Source of the DNA: Tremella fuciformis
Lineage: Eukaryota; Basidiomycota; Tremellomycetes; Tremellales; Tremellaceae
Reading direction: 5' to 3'
Assembly (NCBI GenBank): GCA_032768795.1
Contig: CP136493.1
Location: 310,001 to 374,000 of the forward strand
DNA length: 64,000 bases
Within the stretch, counting starts at the first letter, position 1, and each line of letters begins with the position of its first letter. The notes below the pieces were generated by a model. The model was given only the letters and a program-made list of their open reading frames with translations, searched no databases and was not told the DNA's origin. Positions 44,556 to 55,805 of the stretch are shown here, one piece after another. The translations under genes and the position numbers were made by a program.

Positions 44556-44982
44556 ATGGACGACTCTCAGCCAGAGACAGACTGTGGTGATGCAATCCAG
44601 CTGCTGTCATGTTCTCCCACAGCACAAGGTGAGTGCATTCTTGGCTCTGCTCTGACTAACACTCAGACCAATCTTTCTATGACATTCCCCTGACCGTACC
44701 TGAGGGGTTTGAGTCTCTTGGCTATGGGTATCATTCATTGCGCAGGTGATACACCTGCATCAAGTGCAAGCAGGGAGTCAGGGGTGAACACCTGATAGGT
44801 CACCTCCGTGATTCTCACAACAAAAAAGGTCGAGGATGAGGTGATCAAGGAGATGCTCTCTGCCTATCCCAGTTACCCTGGCCAGCATCCGGACATCCCT
44901 GCTTTCCCCAATGGATTGCCAATCATATCTCTCCCTCTGCTTGCCATCCAGCCAGGCCTGTCCTGCAACCTGTGCAATTACC
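44556..44982 (+). pseudogene. OrsD-type C2H2-domain gene fragment
   Basis: The ATG is at 44,556; exon 1 runs to 44,628, with a 38-nt GTGAGT..CAG intron and exon 2 from 44,667. The protein shows a first zinc-finger-like unit YTCIKCKQGVRGEHL...HLRDSH, a spacer of small and Pro-rich residues, and a second CNLCNYLS unit. This is the layout of the OrsD/DUF3505-type domain seen at the start of fungal RecQ-like helicases and mobile-element genes. A TGA at 44,747-44,749 precedes the first Cys, a frameshift lies in an A run near 44,820, and a family A LTR cuts the gene at 44,983. Confidence 0.6.
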
Positions 44983-45385
44983 TGTCACGGGCCAGGCCGG
45001 TCGTTGATTGATAGGCCCTCTCACACATGCTCTCTGTCGATCTGTCTCTGTCCTCTGCAAGAAGGTGTATCCTACAGCCTCTCGTGTGTTGACAACACGG
45101 CTGCGCCATTACTTTCTATCCATGGGACTCAATACCATGGTGCTAAGGACGGTCTACGGGTGAGGACTTGTTTGTATATCACCCGTGCCCTCCTCTGCAC
45201 CACCTCGAGCTTTCTCCTTGAAACACCATCGACGAGGCTTGAGCTCCAGAGCCGTCAAGGCTACTCGAGGCTCGTCAAAGCTACTCAAGGCGCGACGGTA
45301 TTGTTACGTGTCTGACAGGCGTGCTGGGCTGGGACAAAGGTTGGAGGCGTGCGTCTGTGATCATGGAGGCGTGGCCAACGTGACA
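44983..45385 (+). repeat. Family A LTR, probably solo
   Basis: 403 bp, TGTCACGG..ACGTGACA. The flanks TTACC and CTCTG do not match, so one side has been lost or rearranged. It is the most complete single copy of this family apart from the interrupted one at 58,735-59,585. Confidence 0.75.
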
Positions 45386-46071
45386 CTCTGAAATTGAGCT
45401 CCTGCAAGATGGCGGGCGAGGCGGGGCAGCTTGTATGGCCTGGGCCTTTGCTCTTGCCTCGCGCTAAGCCGTATCTTTTGGTCATGCCTTGCAGGGCTGA
45501 GCTCGAGGGATTTTGGGTGGGTATGCAGAGTTTAGCCTCGTCCTTCTCGCTTGCCCGAAGTCTTGCGCAGCTGGTGCTATCTCGTTGGGGCGTTGACTGT
45601 GTTGCCGTGGGGTGATTTGTGGGCAAAGGGAGTGTGCAGGTTGCATCTGTCACAAGTCGGCTCTACGCGTGTGGTGCAGAGGGCAAGCCCTGTGCTGGCT
45701 AGCCCGCCCGTTGCTGAGCTGTAGGTGTCCCACACTGGAATTTGCGCGTATGTAAGTCAACCTTGAGTCAACCTCGGCCACGAGGCCGGGGTCAAATCAC
45801 CCAATGCGGAAGTCGCCGCAAGATGACCGGTGATTGCCGCTTCGCGCTACGCCCTTCTGTCGATTGCACGTTGCTAGGCAACAAGTTGCAAAACTGTTGT
45901 GAAGACTCTTGTTGCCTGCTCTCGTTGTCGAGTGCCCTCCTGTCCCTCGTCGCCACCATGTCCTCTCCAAAAGATATAAACCCTCCTCGACGAGGCTACT
46001 TGTCCTGTCCATTCCAAACTCTCCACTCCAACGCATCACATATTCTCCAACGCCACCAATCCCACGCTCAA
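45386..46071. other. Unassigned, GC-moderate stretch
   Basis: No conserved frame. It may be the flank of the interrupted OrsD-type element, but no matching frame was found. Confidence 0.3.
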
Positions 46072-46772
46072 AGTCACGACACCTCTCTATCTCTGTCCAA
46101 GGCCCGTCACTGGGTGACCAAGCCTCTTTGACTTTGGCGAGGCTGGGCGAGACTAGGAGAGAAAGGGGGAAGGCAAGGGCTTGGAGGACTTGTAGAGTCT
46201 CAATGAGTGTCGATGAGGGTAGCCGAGGTTGGCTAGGCAAGGCAAGGCAAGGGTCAACCAACAAGTGCTAGGCCTTAGCAGCGGTTGGGGGGACGGAGCG
46301 AGAGAGAGTAAGTGAGGGAGTAGTCCCATGCAACTCAATTGCGAGAGTACTGGAGTTCTACAAGGGCTCTGCGAGCCTTATGTATCTTACAGCCCGTCCC
46401 GTTGCGTCTGTGACTCTGTCTCTGCAAGCTTGGCGAGGTCCTGGCCCATCTACATCGAGCTCATTGTTCTCTCATTCCCTTAGCCAAGTTTGCACGCTGA
46501 GTAAGCATTGAGGAGGCCTATTGTCCTTTGACGGCAAGCATGGCAAGCACGGCGAGCCTCAAAGAGCTCCTCGCTGTTGACTAGAGCCGTGGTGACGGCG
46601 GGACTTAGCTGTGCAAGAGATGTATCCTTTTGTCCGACGAGTGCGGTAATTTCGCGTGGGTCGGTCTCGATGAGTCGCGGCGAGCTTTGGTGAGCGCCGA
46701 CAAGTGCTTGACTCACGTTTATTTGGCTTGGTCTTGCTCGGTCTTGGTGCTGCTTCGGTGTCATTTGTGACA
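46072..46772. repeat. Dispersed repeat, family C
   Basis: It opens with ACCTCTCTNTCTCTGTCCAAG and ends GGTGTCATTTGTGACA; the same order of blocks recurs at 57,701-58,467 and the first 150 bp at about 48,113-48,260. The TGTGACA end and a possible TGTCACGA start suggest an LTR. Boundaries are approximate and no target duplication was found. Confidence 0.55.
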
Positions 46773-47024
46773 CCACATCAGCGCTTTTTGCACGCGTGTT
46801 GGCGCAATCTCAGCGCTTACTTTATGTGTGGGCAAAGTATGCAATTTGTCAATGGCAACGTGGCATCAGCATATATTCTTGCGGACATATGTACATACAT
46901 TCAGCGTCCGTTGAGCCAGGCCACAAGGGCCGCAAGCGTAAAGGCACCTGTCAGGGTCACAATCACGTGGGGCTGTTGCGCTTCAGGAGGCCCAGAAGCA
47001 AGATACTGCACCGATGATACATAG
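46773..47024. other. Unassigned spacer
   Basis: Nothing recognisable, apart from the CATAG target site at its right end. Confidence 0.4.
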
Positions 47025-47459
47025 TGTCACGATGCTGCGCTCTCTTGTTGGCAGAGGCCCTCTCGCACAATATCAGAGTCAAGAATAAAGGATAAAGGGG
47101 TAGAAACGAGGATGTTGAGGTAGGATCCTCGTCGAGGTTGGATCCTCGTCGAGGTTACAAGGTCGTCGAGGTAACAAGGTCGTCGAGGATACAGCGTGGA
47201 TGCGCCTCAGCCACGCTGCGTGCCACGGAGAGAGTGAGATTGTCAAGGATGATCCATGAGACTCAATCAGAGTGTGCTGAAGAACTACGACGGGCGCCCG
47301 GGGCATCCTATATGACTCTGCGCCTGCTTCCCGTCGTCGCGCGTTCATTCAACGTCTACTCCCTCGTCGAGGTTCTCCAGCCCGAGGTAGGTCACGTGTT
47401 GGCCACGTGAGAGGTGTCGGTCACGTGCATAGGTCGTCGAGGGCGTGGCTGTCGTGACA
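47025..47459 (-). repeat. Solo LTR, 435 bp, TSD CATAG
   Basis: Reverse-oriented copy of the 33,140/38,481 LTR, exactly 435 bp, flanked by CATAG at 47,020-47,024 and 47,460-47,464. No internal sequence remains. Confidence 0.95.
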
Positions 47460-47722
47460 CATAGCCAGCCCAGCCTGAGACCGACCAAAACTCTCCAGGG
47501 TGGGGCTAGGACACAATACACCAATGAGTGCGTTGAGTGGGTCAAGGGTCCCCCACAGTCCAGGTTCGAGTCGCCTGACCCCCAGTCAAAGCCAAGAAAA
47601 CGGGTCGAGGGGGGCCAGTCAATGCGAGAGCCGGGCAAGAGAGGTGGGTCGAGGCCTGCAAGAGAGGGGCGTACCCCCAGTCAAGAGGCAAAACCCCAAA
47701 ACGAGACCTCGACACCCCCTCC

Positions 47723-47761
<39 letters not shown>

Positions 47762-48112
47762 GGGGGTTGAACCATTATACTGTTAGGGGCCCACTATCGG
47801 TGGTCATGAACCGCATACTGTTAGAAGGTGTCTGGCTTCTTGATCTTTGGCTCCTTTGACGCGCTTAGCTAAGACACAGCATGTCTGTCCGGAGTCCTGG
47901 GCGCATTCTCAAAGTCGATCTCGAGCATGTTCTCTTTGGGAGGCAGAGAAGACTGCTCCTCCAGCTTGTTGTGTTTGCCAAGAGCTTGCGTTGGGTTGAC
48001 GTCCTAGTTGCCAAGTGCCGGAACCGAGCTGTTGGCTCGCGGTTCCAGACATGGCGCCGGGAAATAAGGTTCCAAAGGGTCTAGGCAAAGGTATCAGTAC
48101 ACTCGCTGTACT
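47460..48112. other. Unassigned stretch with poly-C/poly-G tract
   Basis: Contains 36 C bases (47,724-47,759) followed directly by 7 G, then a duplicated ATACTGTTAG motif (47,777 and 47,814) and a short remnant of the gag start seen at the left edge of the window (47,823-47,860). No gene model is supported. Confidence 0.45.
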
Positions 48113-48265
48113 GTCACGATACCTCTCTTTCTCTGTCCAAGGGCCCATCACTGGGTGACCGAGACTCTTCAACTTTGGCAAGACTGGGCAAGGGAAGGAC
48201 AAGGTTGGCTAGGTAAGGCAAGACTGGCCAGGCAAGAGATGCTGACAGTTGCAGAATAAACACAG
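48113..48265. repeat. Family C repeat, partial
   Basis: Matches the first part of 46,072-46,772 and 57,701-58,467 (ACCTCTCTTTCTCTGTCCAAG and the following 100 bp). Confidence 0.55.
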
Positions 48266-48625
48266 GCTTGATCAAGTCTTGAGAGGTTTCAGCCATTTAT
48301 CCGGCATGACGGCTTGCAAGGACGGTGTTCTGACACTTTAAAAGAGCATTTTAGTCAAGGCATGGCGTGGGCCAGTATACCAATAAACGCGAAACAAACA
48401 CAGGCTAAATCATATATTGAGTGGTTGCAGCCATTCATCTGGCATCACAGCATGCAAGGATGCTGTTCTGACTCTTTACAAGAGGATTTTAGTCAAAGTA
48501 CGGCCTGGTCCAAGATACAAAGTTTGTATGTGGAAAAGTAAATGCGCAATAAACACGGGGTCAATCAAGTATTGAGTGGTTGCAGCCATTCATCCGGCAT
48601 CAGGGCTTGTTGTTACAACCTGCCC
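48266..48625 (+). repeat. Three imperfect direct repeats upstream of the Tc1-type transposase
   Basis: The block TTGAGTGGTTGCAGCCATTC, followed by ATC(T/C)GGCATCA and GCTTG/GCATG, occurs at about 48,277, 48,416 and 48,575, with GCTGTTCTGAC and TTTTAGTCAA also repeated between the first two. These could be subterminal transposase-binding repeats of the element whose gene follows. Confidence 0.6.
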
Positions 48626-48988
48626 TTGGTCAGAATGACTGATGCTTGCTTTACACCTCAAAAACAGTCTCGTATTGCCCAGGCTGGCCTGACAACGCCA
48701 TACCGACAGGTGGCCAATGAGAACAACTGTTCTATTGGCTCTGTGTCACGCCTGGTCATAGAGCTTCGTCAAACGGGCAGCAATTTACCTCCAATCCGAC
48801 ATGGACGCCCCTCTCGCTTCAGCCTTTGCTCTCTTGCCCTCATTTGCCGTGTCATCCCAAAGAATTGCAGAGCAACACCAGTTCAACTCGTTCCCCTTCT
48901 CTCCCCCAATGGCTTTACACTCTTGCTCTCTACTCTGCACGGTATCCTGGCCGTCCTAGGCTTTGCCAGGCGTGTAGCTCGAGTCAAA

Positions 48989-49560
48989 TGTCATGAATCA
49001 ACACATAGGAGAAATAGTATTAGAATCAGGATCCAAGAAATAGAGTAAAGTCCGGAACTTAAGGGTAACATTCGTAGAAGCTGCACAGAAGTTGCTCAGC
49101 ACCTGCACAGCATCTGCTTAGAACCTGCGTAGCACTTACTTAGAACTTACTTAGCACTTGCTTAGAACCTGCTCAGCACCTGCGTAGCACCTGCTCAGCA
49201 CCATTCGTAGAATCTGCCCAGCGCTCTGGGTGGCAAATTCATAGTTCTTAGCAATCTGGTGAAAGGGATATAAGCAGGCCTGTTTGCCGCTGAAGACCTT
49301 TCCCCAGTTATGGATCAAAAGTCATTCCCTTGTCTCTCTTCCTAGTCCCAGTCCCCCAGTCCTCCAGACCACGTCCAGTGCAACCCTGCGCCATCATTCT
49401 GTTACACAGAGAGGCAAGACAGCAGACAAGCCAGAGACTAGTCATTCCAGTTCCAGTCCAGTTTGCCACTCACAGTAGTGCGCTTCCAGTCAAGTCCTGC
49501 CTAGCTTTAGCTCCATCCGTCCGACAATCCGACCACCTCCCGTCCACGACAAGTACGACA
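48989..49560 (+). repeat. 5' LTR of the chromovirus (572 bp)
   Basis: TGTCATGA..GTACGACA. The promoter half contains tandem near-repeats of TGCTTAGAACC/TGCGTAGCACC (about 49,100-49,205), a TATA-like GGGATATAAGC (49,267-49,277) and a short ORF from ATG 49,310 to TAG 49,343-49,345. Confidence 0.95.
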
Positions 49561-49730
49561 GTATCCATAACCAAACCCCTTGTCCTCGCTTGTCTTGCTC
49601 CTAGTCATAGCCAACCCTAGTCGCTCATTACACACACTCGTTTACACCACACTCGTTTACAATCTACCAAGGTACTCTTCCTTTTCAGCTTAGCTAATCA
49701 AGTAGAACCCAAAGACGACCACACCCCGTA

Positions 49731-50292
49731 TGTCACGCTCGAAGGGGTAGCCCAAGGTAAAGGGCACGAGGGGGTCTAGTCTCTGGCTCGTAAAGCAAGG
49801 GGACTGAGGGATCGAGGACAAGAGTGCTGGGTTCAGACCAGCTGTGTGACTTTTGTGACGGGACACAAGAGATCCATTGCTGAAGAAACTATCTTGGCCA
49901 GAAAGTGGCCTCCTTATATAGACAAGAGGGCTATGTACGCCGAAGGGATTTGCCACCCGTTTTGCCACCCATTCCATGAGAAAAGTTTTCCTACTGCCGA
50001 TATTTCTCGAGTGCAAGCGATTCTCCTCGCTGCAGATCTGTCCATAATTACTGGGAATGGAAAGGTGGCTGAAGGCCGCCGAGTAGGATCACCGGAAAAA
50101 GTACTGACTTCAGGAAAGATCACCGATAAAAGTATTGACTTCAGGGAAGATCACCGACAAAAGTACTGACTTAAATCGGCGATGTACCAGAAGAGGTAAT
50201 GTTTGAGCAGTCCGGTGGAAAAAGTACTGTGTTTTGTAGGCGAATGGCGTAAAAAGCGGTGACTTGTGTTTGAGATGAGGTCGGTCATGACA
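49731..50292 (-). repeat. Solo LTR nested in the chromovirus leader, TSD CCGTA
   Basis: 562 bp, TGTCACGC..GTCATGACA, flanked by CCGTA at 49,726-49,730 and 50,293-50,297. Reverse-oriented. It holds the shared leader ORF (ATG 49,877, stop 49,835-49,833) and a GCTGG-N7-CCAGC hairpin. It ends 10 bp before the gag ATG. Confidence 0.95.
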
Positions 50293-50302
50293 CCGTATCA
50301 TC

Positions 50303-51271
50303 ATGTCCGACACCGTTACCAATACCCAAGATGAGGTCTTGCAGGAGATGCAGGCGCGCATCATCCAGCTTGAAACCATGCTACAGACCCAGACCATCAA
50401 TGGTCCACGAGCCAAGGAACCCAAGGTCACCAATCCACCGCCTTTCAGTGGCCGTAAGGATGGGGCCTATGAGTTCATACTCAAGTGTGACATGGTCTTC
50501 AATGTTCAGCCTCAGACCTATGCCAGTGACAAGGCAAGGATTGCCTTTGTCACCAACTTGCTCAAGGGAGAAGCCTATCAATGGGTAATGCCTTACCTCC
50601 TTATGGACCATGACGCACAGCCAGCATGGGTCCAAACCTGGATCAGCTTCAAGGAGGAGTTCAAAAAGGTTTATGGCGACTCCAACATCATTGAAACATC
50701 CCGTCGCAAGATCCAGTCCCTCCGCCAGACCGGTTCCGCCACCACCTATCTCACGGAATTCCGTTGCCACTCAGCCTATCTGCATTGGGGTGATGAGGCT
50801 TTACGTCATGCCTTCTTTGATGGACTGAAGGAAGACGTGAAGGACAAGCTCCTCACTCCCAACAAGTTTAAGGACTTCAATGCCCTGGCAAACGATGCCA
50901 TCCAGTGGGATGATCTTCTCTTTCAGCGCAGGAGAGGTTATTCCAATATCCGCCATCCCGCAGCCCGAGTTACCACCCATGTCACCAATCAAGTCACCCG
51001 TCCTCAGTTCCAGCGCACTCCAGTCACCACCACAACCAGCTCTTTCACTCCAACCCCAATGGAGATTGATGCTGTCCATCCACGCTTCACACCTCTCACC
51101 GCTCAGGAGAAGCAATACCGCTACGACAACAAGTTGTGCCTTTACTGTGGCAAGCCTGGCCATACAGCTTTCGCTTGTCCCAACCGGCCAGCTATCAGGG
51201 CCAACAAGGTGAACGCCACAACTGCCACTACCAATCCCATCAAGTCAAAAAACACCAAGCCCCTGGCCTAG
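50303..51271 (+). CDS. Chromovirus Gag, 322 aa
   Basis: The ATG at 50,303 follows directly after the nested LTR and its TSD. Residues 30-200 form the Gag helical domain (PPPFSGRKDGAYEFILKCDM and the FKEEFKKVYGD segment); the CCHC knuckle CLYCGKPGHTAFAC at about residues 277-290 binds RNA. The frame ends at TAG 51,269-51,271. AAAAAAC at 51,247-51,253 in the correct phase should give a -1 shift into pol, which overlaps gag by over 100 bases. Length and order are normal for the family. Confidence 0.95.
   Translation: MSDTVTNTQDEVLQEMQARIIQLETMLQTQTINGPRAKEPKVTNPPPFSGRKDGAYEFILKCDMVFNVQPQTYASDKARIAFVTNLLKGEAYQWVMPYLLMDHDAQPAWVQTWISFKEEFKKVYGDSNIIETSRRKIQSLRQTGSATTYLTEFRCHSAYLHWGDEALRHAFFDGLKEDVKDKLLTPNKFKDFNALANDAIQWDDLLFQRRRGYSNIRHPAARVTTHVTNQVTRPQFQRTPVTTTTSSFTPTPMEIDAVHPRFTPLTAQEKQYRYDNKLCLYCGKPGHTAFACPNRPAIRANKVNATTATTNPIKSKNTKPLA
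51247..51253 (+). promoter_or_regulatory. -1 frameshift heptamer AAAAAAC
   Basis: Read in the gag frame as A AAA AAC, a canonical -1 slippery site, 15 bases before the gag stop. After slippage the next codon is CAC of the pol frame. Confidence 0.7.
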
Positions 51272-54200
51272 TCATGCCCCAAGCCATGGGGCTCTGCTTA
51301 GGGCAAACATCCGGTCAACAACAACACGGTCTCCGTATTTCAGCCACAACGATCATGTCAATCATTCCAGTCAACCATGAGCCACACCTGTGCTTGCCAA
51401 TCACACTCAGCTATGGCAGTCATCAGTATGACACCTATGCTATGATTGACTCAGGTGCCACAGGCAACTTTATCAACTCCGACTTCCTTGCTACCACCAG
51501 CATATCCCAGGTCCCCAAGGACACACCCTTAGAAATTCAAGTCATTGATGGACGACCAATCAAATCCGGCGCCATTACACATCACACCAATCCAGTCCAA
51601 CTCTCAGCCCTTGTTCATGAGGAAACAATATCCCTTGACATCACGTCCCTTGGCGACTACCCAGTTATCCTTGGCCTTCCATGGCTATCCCAGCACAATC
51701 CCTGTATTGATTGGACCCGTCAGTCCATCAATTTCTCCTCCGCACACTGTCTGGCACAGTGCATCAAGCCTGACAAGCTTGAGGAGGTAGATTCCAGTCC
51801 CAGTATATCAAGTTCCGGCAACCTGTCTGGAAAGACATCCTCAGGTACACCATCCCAGCAACCGAGTCTCACCAAGTCAAGCCACTCCAATCCAAGTCCA
51901 AGTCATGGCATGCCAAGCACGACCGCTTCATGCACATCCAGCCAATCCAGCAAACCCAGCCTACCAAGATCAAATCCAGTCAACATTGCCCTAGTCAGCG
52001 CAGCAGCATTCCACCTTGCCCTCAAGTCAGCCAGCATCTATGGTGTGACCACATCCAGCCAAGTATCCGGTCTCATTGATCCTCCACCAGCAGAGGACAA
52101 TGACGAGTCAACAATCCCCGACATCACTACCCTCAGGTCTCAAGTCCCAGCCGAGTTCCATGCCTACCTTGATGTCTTCAACAAATCCAACTCCGACAAA
52201 CTCCCAGAACACGGAAGATATGACCATTCCATTGACTTGGAAGGGGACGCTCAGCCCAAGTTTGGTCCAATATATTCCCTTTCTGAAGTAGAGTTGAAAG
52301 CTTTGGATGAGTATTTGAAGGAGAACCTCAAGAAAGGATTTATACGCCCAAGTTCAAGCCCAGCAGGATCACCAATCCTATTTGTCAAGAAAAGCGACGG
52401 ATCATTGCGTCTCTGTGTGGATTACAGAGAACTCAACAAAATCACCAGGAAAAATCGCTATCCGCTCCCGCTTATCCAAGAATCATTGGACCGCCTCAGA
52501 GAAGCGCATTGGTTTACAAAAATCGACTTGCGTGCGGCCTACAACCTAGTCAGAATCAAGCCTGGTGACGAGTGGAAAACAGCTTTCCGCACCCGCTACG
52601 GCCTTTTCGAATACCTAGTCATGCCATTTGGCCTAACAAACGCCCCGGCATCATTCCAGCACCTCATAAACGACACTCTCAGGGATTACCTTGACATCTT
52701 TGTCATTGTGTACCTTGACGACATCCTTATCTTCAGTAAAACCCGGGAAGATCACATCAGCCATGTTCAACAAGTCTTGCAACGCCTACGCCAGCATCAT
52801 CTTTGGGCAAAAGCAGAGAAGTGCACCTTCTTCAAACATGAAGTGGATTTCCTTGGCTATCTTGTCTCTGACAAGGGAGTCAGGATGGATCCAAAGAAAG
52901 TTGAAGCAGTGACTTCTTGGCCACCACCAAAGAATGTTCATGATACCCAAGTATTCCTTGGCTTTGCAAACTTCTACCGACGATTCATCAAAGCCTACTC
53001 CAAAGTCACAGCACCCCTCACCAAACTTTTACGCAAAGGAGAAAAGTTCATATGGGGAGACAAAGAATCAAAGGCATTCAATACCCTTAAGGAGGCTTTC
53101 ACCAGTGCTCCTATCCTTCAGCATTTCCAGCCCGGTACACCCATTGTCATTGAGACAGACGCATCCGACTTTGCCATTGCAGGCGTCCTGTCACACTCAG
53201 TCAACAATCAGCTCCACCCAGTTGCCTACTATTCCAGGAAGCTCCAGCCAGCGGAGCTCAACTATGAAATCTACGACAAAGAAATGCTTGCAGTAGTGGA
53301 AGCATTTAAGCATTGGCGACAATATTTGGAAGGAGCAAAGGACATCAGTGTCTACACCGACCATAAGAATCTGGAATATTTCACCACCTCCAAAGTGCTC
53401 AACAGACGACAAGCACGGTGGGCAGAAATCCTAGCCAACTTTGATTTCAAAATTTATTACCGACCTGGTACCAAGATGGGCAAACCCGATGCCCTGACCA
53501 GGAGGTCAGACCTTCAAGGGGGGAGTAGAGCTGCAGATGCACCTCCCCACACACTTCTCAAGCCTAGCCAGTTTGTACTTGGAGCTTTACGCCAGCCCAG
53601 GTCACAAAATCCCAAGCCAAGTCCAACACAATCCAGTCTCATCCAACAAATCCGGCAATTCCAGTCTGAGGATTGCACCCTCCAGCAACTGCGACCGTAT
53701 TTAGAGGACCCCAGCCTAGTTCAACCTCCAGAGATCCAGCAACAAATCCAGTCATTCAGCATCCACGACAACATCATCTACTATGCCAACCTAGCGTACA
53801 TCCCAGACAATCATCAGCTCAAGCTCAACATTCTTCATCAAGTCCACAATGCGCCAACTGCAGGTCACTTTGGTCAGGCCAAGACCTATGACTTAGCAGC
53901 CCGACAATATTATTTTCCAGGCCTACGCAGCTTTGTCAACACATATGTCAATGGTTGTCACACCTGCGCACGGAACAAAGCACCTCGACACAAGCCCTAT
54001 GGACCACTCCAGCCATTGCCAATCCCGTCACGTCCCTGGCAGTCCATTTCAATGGATGCCATTGTCAAGCTTCCAATGTCTGATGGTTACGACTCCATCA
54101 TGGTCTTTGTAGACCGCTTCAGCAAACAAGCACACTTTGTGCCATTCACAGAAAAGGGTTTTGATTCACCCAATCTTGCAACAATGTTCCGGCAAAACAT

Positions 54201-55221
54201 CATGCGACTTCACGGTATACCTCAAGACATAGTATCGGACCGTGGCCCAGTATTCAACTCTCAGTTTTGGCGAGCCTTTGTCAAAGGCTTAGGCATCACA
54301 CCCAACTTCAGTACAGCATTTCATCCCCAATCCGATGGTCAAACCGAGAGAGTCAACCAAGTATTAGAGGCATATTTACGGAATTATTGCAATCACAATC
54401 AGGACAATTGGACATCACTCTTAGACCTTGCAGAGTTCAGCTACAACAACGCTGTACACACATCAACACACCAGTCACCATTTGAAGCCAACTACGGTTA
54501 CCATCCAACATCACCTTCAACACTCCCAGCTCCAGCCTTGGTCCCAGCAGCACAGTCCTATCTGGAGGAGCTGCAATCAGTACAAGAGGGCCTCAAGGAG
54601 AATCTCAGCCGCTCCCAGCAATCTCAAGCCCGTTTTTACAACCGGAAAATCAAGGAAATCATGAGTTCAGACGACATTCCCAAGTTCAAAGTAGGAGATC
54701 AGGTGTTCCTCAACCGGAAGAACATCACCTCTCTTCGCCCATCACTCAAGTTAGACCAGCGCATGCTTGGTCCCTACACCATCATTGGCACTACATCATC
54801 ACCACTTGCTTTCAAGCTTGACCTACCGCCAACTCTGCCAATTCACCCAGTATTCCATGTCAATCTCTTGGAACCAGTACGCCTTGGACATCCCGGCCAG
54901 CAGCAAGATCCCCCTCCCAAGATAGAAATCCAGGGAGAAGAGGAATATATTGTGGAAAGGATTCTCAATTCACGCATCAGTGAAGATGGTGGATACGATT
55001 ACCTTGTCCATTGGAAGGATTACTCCTCCGCACATGACTCATGGGAACCATGGGAGGAGGTCTACCAAACAACGGCTTACAAGCACTTCAGGCGGCAACA
55101 TTTACACGATAAGACTCAGCACTTCCCGCCACACTCAGCTCACCACAACAAAACAGATGCTCCAGCAGCACACACAAGTCAGACACGTACATCAGCCAGG
55201 CTCAGAGGACTTCGCCTTTAG
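51254..55221 (+). CDS. Chromovirus Pol, over 1300 codons, open
   Basis: The pol frame is open from within gag to the stop at 55,219-55,221. Domains in order: aspartic protease (MIDSGATGNFI, about 51,442), reverse transcriptase (VYLDDILIFS, about 52,708), RNase H (IETDASDFAIAG, about 53,150), integrase with HHCC finger (about 53,850-53,970) and DD35E (SMDAIV; VSDRGPVF; DGQTERVN), GPY motif (LGPYTIIG, about 54,760), and a chromodomain at the C-terminus (EEYIVERIL...LVHWKDYSSAHDSWEPW, about 54,937-55,060) that would steer integration to modified chromatin. All catalytic residues I can check are present and no stop or frameshift occurs. Confidence 0.95.
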
Positions 55222-55233
55222 AGGGGGAGCTCC
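55221..55233 (+). other. Polypurine tract of the chromovirus
   Basis: GAGGGGGAGCTCC directly before the 3' LTR at 55,234. Confidence 0.6.
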
Positions 55234-55805
55234 TGTCATGAATCAACACATAGGAGAAATAGTATTAGAATCAGGATCCAAGAAATAGAGTAAAGTCCGG
55301 AACTTAAGGGTAACATTCGTAGAAGCTGCACAGAAGTTGCTCAGCACCTGCACAGCATCTGCTTAGAACCTGCGTAGCACTTACTTAGAACTTACTTAGC
55401 ACTTGCTTAGAACCTGCTCAGCACCTGCGTAGCACCTGCTCAGCACCATTCGTAGAATCTGCCCAGCGCTCTGGGTGGCAAATTCATAGTTCTTAGCAAT
55501 CTGGTGAAAGGGATATAAGCAGGCCTGTTTGCCGCTGAAGACCTTTCCCCAGTTATGGATCAAAAGTCATTCCCTTGTCTCTCTTCCTAGTCCCAGTCCC
55601 CCAGTCCTCCAGACCACGTCCAGTGCAACCCTGCGCCATCATTCTGTTACACAGAGAGGCAAGACAGCAGACAAGCCAGAGACTAGTCATTCCAGTTCCA
55701 GTCCAGTTTGCCACTCACAGTAGTGCGCTTCCAGTCAAGTCCTGCCTAGCTTTAGCTCCATCCGTCCGACAATCCGACCACCTCCCGTCCACGACAAGTA
55801 CGACA
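55234..55805 (+). repeat. 3' LTR of the chromovirus (572 bp)
   Basis: Same length and, as far as I can read, same sequence as the 5' LTR; followed by TSD TCAAA at 55,806-55,810. Confidence 0.95.

Larger units (their letters stand above)
48989..55805 (+). mobile_element. Full-length chromovirus (Ty3/gypsy), TSD TCAAA
   Basis: Two 572-bp LTRs flank gag and an uninterrupted pol, with TCAAA on both sides (48,984-48,988; 55,806-55,810). The LTRs read as identical over their length, which means a very recent insertion. The internal region carries one nested solo LTR (49,731-50,292) just before gag. Without it the element would be 6,250 bp. Confidence 0.95.

Noticed and set aside
47480..47600. Possible tRNA gene (GGTTCGAGTCG, B-box-like)
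   Set aside because: No matching A box at the right distance and no complementary acceptor stem.
49284..49478. 64-aa frame present identically in both chromovirus LTRs
   Set aside because: Identity follows from LTR duplication; a non-ATG start is needed and no conservation is seen in the other LTRs, except for the short ATGGATC ORF reported separately.
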